From contig JAUCNB010000012.1 of NCBI GenBank assembly GCA_033675215.1, forward strand, positions 2,852,001-2,916,000: a DNA stretch of 64,000 bases. The letters run 5' to 3'. Below, one piece after another: positions 45,883 to 58,000 of the stretch (its first letter is position 1; every line of letters begins with the position of its first letter). The translations under genes were made by a program, and so were the position numbers. The notes beneath the pieces are model-generated. The model was not told the DNA's origin. It worked only from the letters and a program-made list of their open reading frames with translations, and searched no databases. This stretch comes from Rhodiola kirilowii. Lineage: Eukaryota; Streptophyta; Magnoliopsida; Saxifragales; Crassulaceae.

Positions 45883-47433
45883 TCACATTCCTTTCCTTAC
45901 TTGTAAAGCATGGGCCGCTGCTCCTGAATGGACCAAGGTGCCTAGCTCTTCACAATAAACCATACTACCTCCCTCCATAACATACACATCATCAGAATTC
46001 CCATTTATAGCTTTCATCCTCTCCATTCTCTTAGCTAGATGCTCCATAGATAAATCGGGATAAATTGTGTCAGACCTCCTGAGAATTGATTTTTTATGAG
46101 GACCAAGTTCAGCACCATCACTCATTATTGAATTACCCATACACATCTTTCCCTCCTCCTTATCATTCTCTTTAAAAACAACTACAGCCAAATTAGGATC
46201 AATGTTCTCCTCTTCCTGTAGCTTTTCACTAGCTATTTGAATAGAATTCTCCCCTGCAGCCACTCCCTCCATCTCGGCTAGCTGAATAACAGCCTTCCCA
46301 TGTGCCTTCTCCATGCTTTTTCCTTCTTTGTTAGTGACATCAACATTTGCCTTTTGCACCATGAGCACTGGGATATTAGTATTGGTAAATCTCACCTTTC
46401 TAGCACTTTTTTTCTTCTTAACTTGCACCCATTCTTCTTGATTGCCATAAGGAATTTTCTTCTGGTTCACATGGCTATTCTGAATAGTAACTTCTACTGA
46501 ATTGCGCTCCTTTTGAATATGCATAGTAGGCTGCTCCTTAGGTTCATTTTTTGTGCCTTGTTTCTTCCTACACATTGACATATCATGCCCATGAACCTTA
46601 CAATAGGTACAATAGGCCCAATTTCCCTCCACTTCAATCTTCTGCCAAAAAACTCTCCCATCAGATAGGGTGATTCAGACTACATCCGGAATAGGACTAC
46701 ACACATCAAGTTCCACACAAGCTCTAACATATTTGAGGGTAGCACAAGCCTTCGATCTCTCATCCAAATCAAGGAAAAAACCAAAAGAGTTGACAATGCT
46801 AGCCACATAATTCCGAGTAACAAAACCAGGATGTATACCTGGTAATCTGACCCACTTATTTGTAGTAGATGATTCTTTCTTCGGGTTGTAATCAGGAGAG
46901 TACCGAAAAAGGCTAAACATGGCGTGCCCTACCTTGCGGAGAGGAGAAGTAAGGACAGCATTTGCATCTTCCTCAGAGTCAAGTATTATCATCAAATGCC
47001 GAGAATCCCAAATATCACTGACCGTGGCTCTGCCTTTTGTATGCCAGTTATCCTTGAAGACTTGCCGGATTACCTCAATGGTCGGCCTCCCCATGGTGAA
47101 CTTCGCAACAAGCGAATGTTTAAAGAGAGCAACCCCTGCTTCGAACTCAGCTGCTATGAAATGAACGGAGGGCTTCCCATCAACGATCGAGTATTGGCGA
47201 GATGGCAGCACAATTGGTTTGAAGCGAGGGACCAATCTGGACCTTGCCGGAGCACTAGGCTTCAAAACCGAAGCATATGAGGACGCCGGAGCAAAGGGAT
47301 TCGCACTTACCATAACCTTCGGTGATAAAGGTTGTTCCTTTGAACCAACATGAGCTAGATCCGGTGATAAAGGTCCAACCTTTGCATCAGCCGGAACCAG
47401 ATCTGGAGCTGGGGGATGCGTCGGATTCGCCAT
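45883..47433 (-). pseudogene. LINE ORF1 (DUF4283 plus CCHC zinc knuckle)
   Basis: ORF1 encodes the RNA-binding particle protein of plant L1s. The first ATG is at 47433 (MANPTHPPAPD); the frame is open 12 codons further upstream only from a GTG. A Pro-rich N-terminus is followed by the DUF4283 domain (FKHSLVAKFTMGRPTIEVI, W-D-S-R-H-L-M-I-I-L, WVRLPGIHP, plus an ACVELDV region). An in-frame TGA at 46672-46674 interrupts it. The same frame continues with the CCHC knuckle CTYCKVHGHDMSMC at 46573-46614, the usual next domain, and a Lys/Glu-rich tail to the stop at 45883. With only one stop in about 1.5 kb, decay is light. Confidence 0.85.
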
Positions 47434-47591
47434 AGGAGCAGCCGTGAGCTGACTACTGTCCGCCAGCACCCGCCAGAGAAGAGAGACAGAGACGAAATCA
47501 ATCCTCCAGCCGGCTGTCGGAGGAGAAGAAACGAGTCACGAGATTCGCCAAAATCGCCAGAGAAGAGAGAGAAAGAGAGTAACCTTTGAAT
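47434..47591 (-). other. 5' UTR of the LINE
   Basis: 158 bp between the ORF1 ATG and the satellite junction. On the minus strand tctctcttctctggcg occurs twice (about 47483-47500 and 47551-47570), a pyrimidine-rich pattern common in plant L1 5' regions. The presence of a 5' UTR argues that the insertion was full length at this end. Confidence 0.7.
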
Positions 47592-48468
47592 AGTTAGTCT
47601 CTTTCTAAGGACGAACATAGACAAACCTTAGAATGAGACTAACGAGACTAACTTGGGACGAACAAAGACAAACTTAAGTCTCATTCTAAGGTTTGTCTAA
47701 GTTCGTCCCAAGTTATTCTCTTTCTAAGGACGAACTTAGACAAACCTTAGAATGAGACTAACGAGACTAACTTTGGACGAACAAAGAAAAACGTTAGTCT
47801 CATTCTAAGGTTTGTCTTAGTTCATCCCAAGTTAGTCTCTTTCTAAGGACGAACTTAGACAAACCTTAGAATGAGACTAACGAGACAAACTTGGGACAAA
47901 CAAAGACAAACTTAAGTCTCATTCTAAGGTTTGTCTAAGTTCGTCCCAAGTTATTCTCTTTCTAAGGACGAACTTAGACAAACCTTAGAATGAGACTAAC
48001 GTGACTAACTTTGGACGAACAAAGAAAAACGTTAGTCTCATTCTAAGGTTTGTCTTAGTTCATCCCAAGTTAGTCTCTTTCTAAGGACGAACTTAGACAA
48101 ACCTTAGAATGAGACTAACGAGACAAACTTGGGACAAACAAAGACAAACTTAAGTCTCATTCTAAGGTTTGTCTAAGTTCGTCCCAAGTTAGTCTCTTTC
48201 TAAGGACGAACTTAGACAAACCTTAGAATGAGACTAACGAGACTAACTTGGGACGAAGAAAGACAAACTTAAGTCTCATTCTAAGGTTTGTCTAAGTTCG
48301 TCCCAAGTTATTCTCTTTCTAAGGACGAACTTAGACAAACCTTAGAATGAGACTAACGAGACTAACTTTGGACAAACAAAGAAAAACGTTAGTCTCATTC
48401 TAAGGTTTGTCTAAGTTCGTCCCAAGTTAGTCTCTTTCTAAGGACGAACTTTGACAAATCTTAGAATG

Positions 48469-51400
48469 AGAGTAACGAGACTAACTTGGGACAAACAAAG
48501 ACAAACTTAAGTCTCATTCTAAGGTTTGTCTAAGTTCGTCCCAAGTTAATCTCTTTCTAAGGACGAACTTAGACAAACCTTAGAATGAGACTAGCGAGAC
48601 AAACTTGGGACGAACAAAGACAAACTTAAGTCTCATTCTAAGGTTTGTCTAAGTTCGTCCCAAGTTAGTCTCTTTCTAAGGACGAACTTAGACAAACCTT
48701 AGAATGAAACTAACGAGACTAACTTGGGACGAACAAAGACAAACTTAAGTCTCATTCTAAGGTTTGTCTAAGTTCGTCCCAAGTTAGTCTCTTTCTAAGG
48801 ACGAACTTAGACAAACCTTAGAATGAGACTAACGAGACATACTTGGGACGAACAAAGACAAACTTAAGTCTCATTCTAAGGTTTGTCTAGGTTCGTCCCA
48901 AGTTAGTCTCTTTCTAAGGACGAACTTAGACAAACTTCAGAATGAGACTAACGAGACTAACTTGGGACGAACAAAGACAAACTTAAGTCCCATTCTAAGG
49001 TTTGTCTTAGTTCGTCCCAAGTTAGTCTCTTTCTAAGGACGAACTTAGACAAACCTTAGAATGAGACTAACGAGACTAACTTGGGACAAACAAAGACAAA
49101 ATTAAGTCTCATTCTAAGGTTTGTCTAAGTTCGTCCCAAGTTTGTCTCTTTCTAAGGACGAACTTAGACAAACCTTAGAATGAGACTAACGAGACTAACT
49201 TGGGACGAACAAAGACAAACGTTAGTCTCATTCTAAGGTTTGTCTTAGTTCTTCCCAAGTTAGTCTCTTTCTAAGGACGAACTTAGACAAACCTTAGAAT
49301 GAGACTAACGAGACTAACTTTTGACGAACAAAGACAAACTTAAGTCTCATTCTAAGGTTTGTCTAAGTTCATCCAAAGTTAGTCTCTTTCTAAGGACGAA
49401 CTTAGACAAACCTTAGAATGAGACTAACGAGACAAACTTGGGACAAACGAAGACAAACTTAAGTCCCATTCTAAGGTTTGTCTAAGTTCGTCCCAAGTTA
49501 GTCTCTTTCTAAGGACGAACTTAGACAAACCTTAGAATGAGACTAACGAGACTAACTTGGGATGAACAAAGACAAACTTAAGTCCCATTCTAAGGTTTGT
49601 CTTAGTTCGTCCCAAGTTAGTCTCTTTCTAAGTACGAACTTAGACAAACCTTAGAATGAGACTAACGAGACTAACTTGGGACGAACAAAGACAAACTTAA
49701 GTCTCATTCTAAGGTTTGTCTAAGTTCGTCCCAAGTTATTCTCTTTCTAAGGACGAACTTAGACAAACCTTAGAATGAGACTAACGAGACTAACTTTGGA
49801 CGAACAAAGAAAAACGTTAGTCTTATTCTAAGGTTTGTCTAAGTTCATCCCAAGTTAGTCTCTTTCTAAGGACGAACATAGACAAATCTTAGAATGAGAC
49901 TAACAAGACTAACTTGGGACAAACAAAGACAAACTTAAGTCTCATTCTAAGGTTTGTCTAAGTTCATCCCAAGTTAATCTCTTTCTAAGGACGAACTAAG
50001 ACAAACCTTAGAATGAGACTAACGAGACAAACTTGGGACGAACAAAGACAAACTTAAGTCTCATTCTAAGGTTTGTCTAAGTTCGTCCCAAGTTAGTCTC
50101 TTTCTAAGGACGAACTCAGACAAACCTTAGAATGAAACTAACGAGACTAACTTGGGACGAATAAAGACAAACTTAAGTCCCATTCTAAGGTTTGTCTTAG
50201 TTCGTCCCAAGTTAGTCTCTTTCTAAGGACGAACTTAGACAAACCTTAGAATGAGACTAACGAGACAAACTTGGGACAAACAAAGACAAACTTAAGTCTC
50301 ATTCTAAGGTTTGTCTAAGTTCGTCCCAAGTTAGTCTCTTTCTAAGGACGAACTTAGATAAACCTTAGAATGAGACTAACGAGACTAACTTGGGACGAAT
50401 AAAGACAAACTTAAGTCTCATTCTAAGGTTTGTCTAAGTTCGTCCCAAGTTATTCTCTTTCTAAGGACGAACTTAGACAAACCTTAGAATGAGACTAACG
50501 AGACTAACTTTGGACGAACAAAGAAAAACGTTAGTCTCATTCTAAGGTTTGTCTAAGTTCGTCCCAGGTTAGTCTCTTTCTAAGGACGAACTTAGACAAA
50601 TCTTAGAATGAGAGTAATGAGACTAACTTGGGACAAACAAAGACAAACTTAAGTCTCATTCTAAGGTTTGTCTAAGTTCGTCCCAAGTTAGTCTCTTTCT
50701 AAGGACGAACTTAGACAAACCTTAGAATGAAACTAACGAGACTAACTTGGGACGAACAAAGACAAACTTAAGTCTCATTCTAAGGTTTGTCTAAGTTCGT
50801 CCCAAGTTAGTCTCTTTCTAAGGACGAACTTAGACAAACCTTAGAATGAGACTAACGAGACATACTTGGGACGAACAAAGACAAACTTAAGTCTCATTCT
50901 AAGGTTTGTCTAGGTTCGTCCCAAGTTAGTCTCTTTCTAAGGACGAACTTAGACAAACTTCAGAATGAGACTAACGAGACTAACTTGGGACGAACAAAGA
51001 CAAACTTAAGTCCCATTCTAAGGTTTGTCTTAGTTCGTCCCAAGTTAGTCTCTTTCTAAGGACGAACTTAGACAAACCTTAGAATGAGACTAACGAGACT
51101 AACTTGGGACAAACAAAGACAAAATTAAGTCTCATTCTAAGGTTTGTCTAAGTTCGTCCCAAGTTTGTCTCTTTCTAAGGACGAACTTAGACAAACCTTA
51201 GAATGAGACTAACGAGACTAACTTGGGACGAACAAAGACAAACGTTAGTCTCATTCTAAGGTTTGTCTTAGTTCTTCCCAAGTTAGTCTCTTTCTAAGGA
51301 CGAACTTAGACAAACCTTAGAATGAGACTAACGAGACTAACTTTTGACGAACAAAGACAAACTTAAGTCTCATTCTAAGGTTTGTCTAAGTTCATCCAAA

Positions 51401-54400
51401 GTTAGTCTCTTTCTAAGGACGAACTTAGACAAATCTTAGAATGAGACTAACGAGACAAACTTGGGACAAACGAAGACAAACTTAAGTCCCATTCTAAGGT
51501 TTGTCTAAGTTCGTCCCAAGTTAGTCTCTTTCTAAGGACGAACTTAGACAAACCTTAGAATGAGACTAACGAGACTAACTTGGGATGAACAAAGACAAAC
51601 TTAAGTCCCATTCTAAGGTTTGTCTTAGTTCGTCCCAAGTTAGTCTCTTTCTAAGTACGAACTTAGACAAACCTTAGAATGAGACTAACGAGACTAACTT
51701 GGGGCGAACAAAGACAAACTTAAGTCTCATTCTAAGGTTTGTCTAAGTTCGTCCCAAGTTATTCTCTTTCTAAGGACGAACTTAGACAAACCTTAGAATG
51801 AGACTAACGAGACTAACTTTGGACGAACAAAGAAAAACGTTAGTCTTATTCTAAGGTTTGTCTAAGTTCATCCCAAGTTAGTCTCTTTCTAAGGACGAAC
51901 ATAGACAAATCTTAGAATGAGACTAAAAAGACTAACTTGGGACAAACAAAGACAAACTTAAGTCTCATTCTAAGGTTTGTCTAAGTTCATCCCAAGTTAA
52001 TCTCTTTCTAAGGACGAACTAAGACAAACCTTAGAATGAGACTAACGAGACAAACTTGGGACGAACAAAGACAAACTTAAGTCTCATTCTAAGGTTTGTC
52101 TAAGTTCGTCCCAAGTTAGTCTCTTTCTAAGGACGAACTCAGACAAACCTTAGAATGAAACTAACGAGACTAACTTGGGACGAATAAAGACAAACTTAAG
52201 TCCCATTCTAAGGTTTGTCTTAGTTCGTCCCAAGTTAGTCTCTTTCTAAGGACGAACTTAGACAAACCTCAGAATGAGACTAACGAGACAAACTTGGGAC
52301 AAACAAAGACAAACTTAAGTCTCATTCTAAGGTTTGTCTAAGTTCGTCCCAAGTTAGTCTCTTTCTAAGGACGAACTTAGATAAACCTTAGAATGAGACT
52401 AACGAGACTAACTTGGGACGAATAAAGACAAACTTAAGTCTCATTCTAAGGTTTGTCTAAGTTCGTCCCAAGTTATTCTCTTTCTAAGGACGAACTTAGA
52501 CAAACCTTAGAATGAGACTAACGAGACTAACTTTGGACGAACAAAGAAAAACGTTAGTCTCATTCTAAGGTTTGTCTAAGTTCGTCCCAGGTTAGTCTCT
52601 TTCTAAGGACGAACTTAGACAAATCTTAGAATGAGAGTAATGAGACTAACTTGGGACAAACAAAGACAAACTTAAGTCTCATTCTAAGGTTTGTCTAAGT
52701 TCGTCCCAAGTTAATCTCTTTCTAAGGACGAACTTAGACAAACCTTAGAATGAGACTAGCGAGACAAACTTGGGACGAACAAAGACAAACTTAAGTCTCA
52801 TTCTAAGGTTCGTCTAAGTTCGTCCCAAGTTAGTCTCTTTCTAAGGACGAACTTAGACAAACCTTAGAATGAAACTAACGAGACTAACTTGGGACGAACA
52901 AAGACAAACTTAAGTCTCATTCTAAGGTTTGTCTAAGTTCGTCCCAAGTTAGTCTCTTTCTAAGGACGAATTTAGACAAACCATAGAATGAGACTAACGA
53001 GACCTACTTGGGACGAACAAAGACAAACTTAAGTCTCATTCTAAGGTTTGTCTAAGTTCGTCCCAAGTTAGTCTATTTCTAAGGACGAACTTAGACAAAC
53101 TTCAGAATGAGACTAACGAGACTAACTTGGGACGAACAAAGACAAACTTAAGTCCCATTCTAAGGTTTGTCTTAGTTCGTCCCAAGTTAGTCTCTTTCTA
53201 AGGACGAACTTAGACAAACCTTAGAATGAGACTAACGAGACTAACTTGGGACAAACAAAGACAAACTTAAGTCTCATTCTAAGGTTTGTCTAAGTTCGTC
53301 CCAAATTTGTCTCTTTCTAAGGACGAACTTAGACAAACCTTAGAATGAGACTAACGAGACTAACTTGGGACGAACAAAGACAAACGTTAGTCTCATTCTA
53401 AGGTTTGTCTTAGTTCTTCCCAAGTTAGTCTCTTTCTAAGGACGAACTTAGACAAACCTTAGAATGAGACTAACGAGACTAACTTTTGACGAACAAAGAC
53501 AAACTTAAGTCTCATTCTAAGGTTTGTCTAAGTTCATCCAAAGTTAGTCTCTTTCTAAGGACGAACTTAGACAAACCTTAGAATGAGACTAACGAGACAA
53601 ACTTGGGACAAACGATGACAAACTTAAGTCCTATTCTAAGGTTTGTCTAAGTTCGTCCCAAGTTAGTCTCTTTCTAAGGACGAACTTAGACAAACCTTAG
53701 AATGAGACTAACGAGACTAACTTGGGACGAACAAAGACAAACATAAGTCTCATTCTAAGGTTTGTCTAAGTTCGTCCCAAGTTATTCTCTTTCTAAGGAC
53801 GAACTTAGACAAACCTTAGAATGAGACTAACGACACTAACTTTGGACGAACAAAGAAAAACGTTAGTCTCATTCTAAGGTTTGTCTAAGTTTGTCCCAAG
53901 TTAGTCTCTTTCTAAGGACGAACATAGACAAATCTTAGAATGAGACTAACAAGACTAACTTGGGACAAACAAAGACAAACTTAAGTCTCATTTTAAGGTT
54001 TGTCTAAGTTCATCCCAAGTTAATATCTTTCTAAGGACGAACTAAGACAAACCTTAGAATGAGACTAATGAGACAAACTTGGGACGAACAAAGACAAACT
54101 TAACTCTCATTCTAAGGTTTGTCTAAGTTCGTCCCAAGTTAGTCTCTTTCTAAGGATGAACTCAGACAAACCTTAGAATGAAACTAACGAGACTAACTTG
54201 GGACGAACAAAGACAAACTTAAGTCCCATTCTAAGGTTTGTCTTAGTTCGTCCCAAGTTAGTCTCTTTCTAAGGATGAACTTAGACAAACCTTAGAATGA
54301 GACTAACGAGACTAACTTGGGACGAACAAAGACGAACTTAAGTCTCATTCTAAGGTTTGTCTTAGTTCGCCCCAAGTTAGTCTCTTTCTGAGGTCGAACT

Positions 54401-54700
54401 TAGACAAACCTTAGAATGAGATTAACGAGACTAACTTGGGACGAACAATGACAAAAGTTAGTCTCATTCTAAAGTTTGTCTTAGTTCGTCCCAAGTTAGT
54501 CTCTTTCTAAGGACGAACTTAGACAAACCTTAGAATGAGACTAACGAGACTAACTTGGGACGAACAAAGACAAACTTAAGTCTCATTCTAAGGTTTGTCT
54601 AAGTTTGTCCCAAATTAGTCTCTTTCTAAGGACGAACTTAGACAAACCTTAGAATGAGACTAACGAGACTAACTTGGGACGAACAAAGACAAACTTAAGT
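48469..54700. repeat. 17/18-monomer higher-order repeat, three tandem copies
   Basis: The marker agagtaa (for agactaa) lies at 48469, 50611 and 52634, spaced 18 and 17 monomers. The marker gagacatacttggg lies at 48838, 50861 and, altered, 53003, spaced 17 and 18. The copies therefore differ by gain or loss of single monomers. Weaker similarity continues through about 56.9 kb. End positions are approximate. Confidence 0.8.
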
Positions 54701-54902
54701 CTCATTCTAAGGTTTGTCTAAGTTCGTCCCAAGTTATTCTCTTTCTAAGGACGAACTTAGACAAACCTTAGAATGAGACTAACGAGACTAACTTTGGACG
54801 AACAAAGAAAAACGTTAGTCTCATTCTAAGGTTTGTCTTAGTTCGTCCCAAGTTAGTCTCTTTCTAAGGACGAACTTAGACAAACCTTAGAGTGAGACTA
54901 AC

Positions 54903-55051
54903 GAGACTAACTTGGGACGAATAAAGACAAACTTAAGTCTCATTCTAAGGTTTGTCTAAGTTCGTCCCAAGTTAGTCTCTTTCTAAGTACGAACTTAGAC
55001 AAACCTTAGAATGAGACTTAAGTTTGTCTTTATTCGTCCCAAGTTAGTCTC
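54903..55051. repeat. Perfect 63-bp-arm inverted repeat at an aberrant 72-bp unit
   Basis: The arm 54903-54965 (starting gagactaacttgggacgaa) is the exact reverse complement of 54989-55051, with a 23-nt loop. The second arm replaces the normal monomer, so the distance between successive ctttctaag blocks is 72 bp (54979 to 55051) rather than 119. The rare variant gacgaataaag appears in both arms, which shows that one arm was copied from the other. Confidence 0.92.
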
Positions 55052-58000
55052 TTTCTAAGGACGAACTTAGACAAACCTTAGAATGAGACTAACGAGACTA
55101 ACTTGGGACGAACAAAGAAAAACGTTAGGCTCATTCTAAGGTTTGTCTAAGTTCGTCCCAAGTTAGTCTCTTTCTAAGTACGAACTTAGACAAACCTTAG
55201 AATGAGACTTGCGAGACAAACTTGGGACGAACAAAGACAAACTTAAGTCTCATTCTAAGGTTTGTCTAAGTTCGTCCCAAGTTAGTCTCTTTCTAAGGAC
55301 GAACTTAGACAAACCTTAGAATAAAACTAACGAGACTAACTTGGGACGAACAAAGACAAACTTAAGTCTCATTCTAAGGTTTGTCTAAGTTCGTCCCAAG
55401 TTAGTCTCTTTCTAAGGACGAACTTAGACAAACCTTAGAATGAGACTAACGAGACATACTTGGGACGAACAAAGACAAACTTAAGTCTCATTCTAAGGTT
55501 TGTCTAAGTTCGTTACAAGTTAGTCTCTTTCTAAGGACAAACTTAGATAAACTTCAGAATGAGACTAACGAGACTAACTTGGGACGAACAAAGACAAACT
55601 TAAGTCCCATTCTAAGGTTTGTCTTAGTTCGTCCCAAGTTAGTCTCTTTCTAAGGACGAACTTAGACAAACCTTAGAATGAGACTAACGAGACTAACTTG
55701 GGACAAACAAAGACAAACTTAAGTCTCATTCTAAGGTTTGTCTAAGTTCGTCCCAAGTTTGTCTCTTTCTAAGGACGAACTTAGACAAACCTTAGAATGA
55801 GACTAACGAGACTAACTTGGGACGAACAAAGACAAACTTTAGTCTCATTCTAAGGTTTGTCTTAGTTCTTCCCAAGTTAGTCTCTTTCTAAGGACGAACT
55901 TAGACAAACCTTAGAATGAGACTAACGAGACTAACTTTTGACGAACAAAGACAAACTTAAGTCTCATTCTAAGGTTTGTCTAAGTTCATCCAAAGTTAGT
56001 CTCTTTCTAAGGACGAACTTAGACAAACCTTAGAATGAGACTAACGAGACAAACTTGGGACAAATGAAGACAAACTTAAGTCCCATTCTAAGGTTTGTCT
56101 AAGTTCGTCCCAAGTTAGTCTCTTTCTAAGGACGAACTTAGACAAACCTTAGAATGAGACTAACGAGACTAACTTGGGATGAACAAAGACAAACTTAAGT
56201 CCAATTCTAAGGTTTGTCTTAGTTCATCCCAAGTTAGTCTCTTTCTAAGTACGAACTTAGACAAACCTTAGAATGAGACTAACGAGACTAACTTCGGACG
56301 AACAAAGACAAACTTAAGTCTCATTCTAAGGTTTGTCTAAGTTCGTCCCAAGTTATTCTCTTTCTAAGGACGAACTTAGACAAACCTTAGAATGAGACTA
56401 ACGAGACTAACTTTGGACGAACAAAGAAAAACGTTAGTCTCATTCTAAGGTTTGTCTAAGTTCGTCCCAAGTTAGTCTCTTTCTAAGGACGAACATAGAC
56501 AAATCTTAGAATGAGACTAACAAGACTAACTTGGGACAAACAAAGACAAACTTAAGTCTCATTCTAAGGTTTGTCTAAGTTCATCCCAAGTTAATCTCTT
56601 TCTAAGGACGAACTAAGACAAACCATAGAATGAGACTAACGAGACAAACTTGGGACGAACAAAGACAAACTTAAGTCTCATTCTAAGGTTTGTCTAAGTT
56701 CGTCCCAAGTTAGTCTCTTTCTAAGGACGAACTCAGACAAACCTTAGAATGAAACTAACGAGACTAACTTGGGACGAACAAAGACAAACTTAAGTCCCAT
56801 TCTAAGGTTTGTCTTAGTTCGTCCCAAGTTAGTCTCTTTCTAAGGACGAACTCAGACAAACCTTAGAATGAGACTAACGAGACTAACTTGGGACGAACAA
56901 AGACGAACTTAAGTCTCATTCTAAGGTTTGTCTTAGTTCGTCCCAAGTTAGTCTTTTTCTAAGGAGGAACTTAGAAAAACCTTAGAATGAGACTAACGAG
57001 ACTGACATGGGACGAACAAAGACAAACTTAAGTCTCATTCTAAGGTTTGTCTAAGTTCGTCCCAAGTTAGTCTCTTTCTAAGGACGAACTTGGACAAACC
57101 TTAGCATGAAACTAACGAGACTAACTTGGGATGAACAAAGACAAACTTAAGTCCCATTCTAAGGTTTGTCTAAGTTCGTCCCAAGTTAGTCTCTTTCTTA
57201 GGACGAACTTAGACAAACCTTAGAATGAGACTAACGAGACTAACTTGGGACGAACAAAGACAAACTTAAGTCCCATTCTAAGGTTTGTCTTAGTTCGTCC
57301 CAAGTTAGTCTCTTTCGAAGGACGAACTTAGACAAACCTTAGAATGAGACTAACGAGACTAACTTGGGACGAACAAAGACAAACTTAAGTCCCATTCTAA
57401 GGTTTGTCTAAGTTCGTCCCAAGTTATTCTCTTTCTAAGGACGAACTTAGACAAACCTTAGAATGAGATTAACGAGACTAACTTGGGACGAACAAAGACA
57501 AACGTTAGTGTCATTCTAAAGTTTGTCTAAGTTCATCCCAAGTTAGTCTCTTTCTAAGGATGAACTTAGACAACCCTTAGAATGAGACTAACGAGACAAA
57601 CTTGGGACGAACAAAGACAAACTTAAGTCTCATTCTAAGGTTTGTCTAAGTTCGTCCCAAGTTAGTCTCTTTCTAAGGACGAACTTAGACAAACCTTAGA
57701 ATGAGACTAACGTGACTAACTAAGGACGAACAAAGACAAACTTAAGTCCCATTCTAAGTTTTGTCTTAGTTCGCCCCAAGTTAGTCTCTTTCTAAGGTCG
57801 AACTTAGACAAACCTTAGAATGAGATTAACGAGACTAACTTGGGACGAACAAAGACAAAAGTTAGTCTCATTCTAAAGTTTGTCTTAGTTCGTCCCAAGT
57901 TAGTCTCTTTCTAAGGACGAACTTAGACAAACCTTAGAATGAGACTAACGAGACTAACTTGGGACGAACAAAGACAAACTTAAGTCTCATTCTAAGGTTT

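Larger units (their letters stand above)
33921..47591 (-). mobile_element. L1-type LINE, nearly full length, split by a copia element
   Basis: Without the nested copia element the LINE is about 6.2 kb, the usual size of plant L1s. On the minus strand it has a short 5' UTR, ORF1 (DUF4283 plus zinc knuckle), ORF2 (endonuclease, reverse transcriptase, zf-RVT and RNase H-like region) and a 3' UTR. It is inactive: ORF1 has an in-frame stop at 46672-46674; ORF2 has a frame change near 44835, in-frame stops at 35722-35724 and 35128-35130, and the copia insertion. No poly(A) tail (poly(T) on the plus strand) is seen at 33921, so the extreme 3' end may be lost. Confidence 0.9.
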
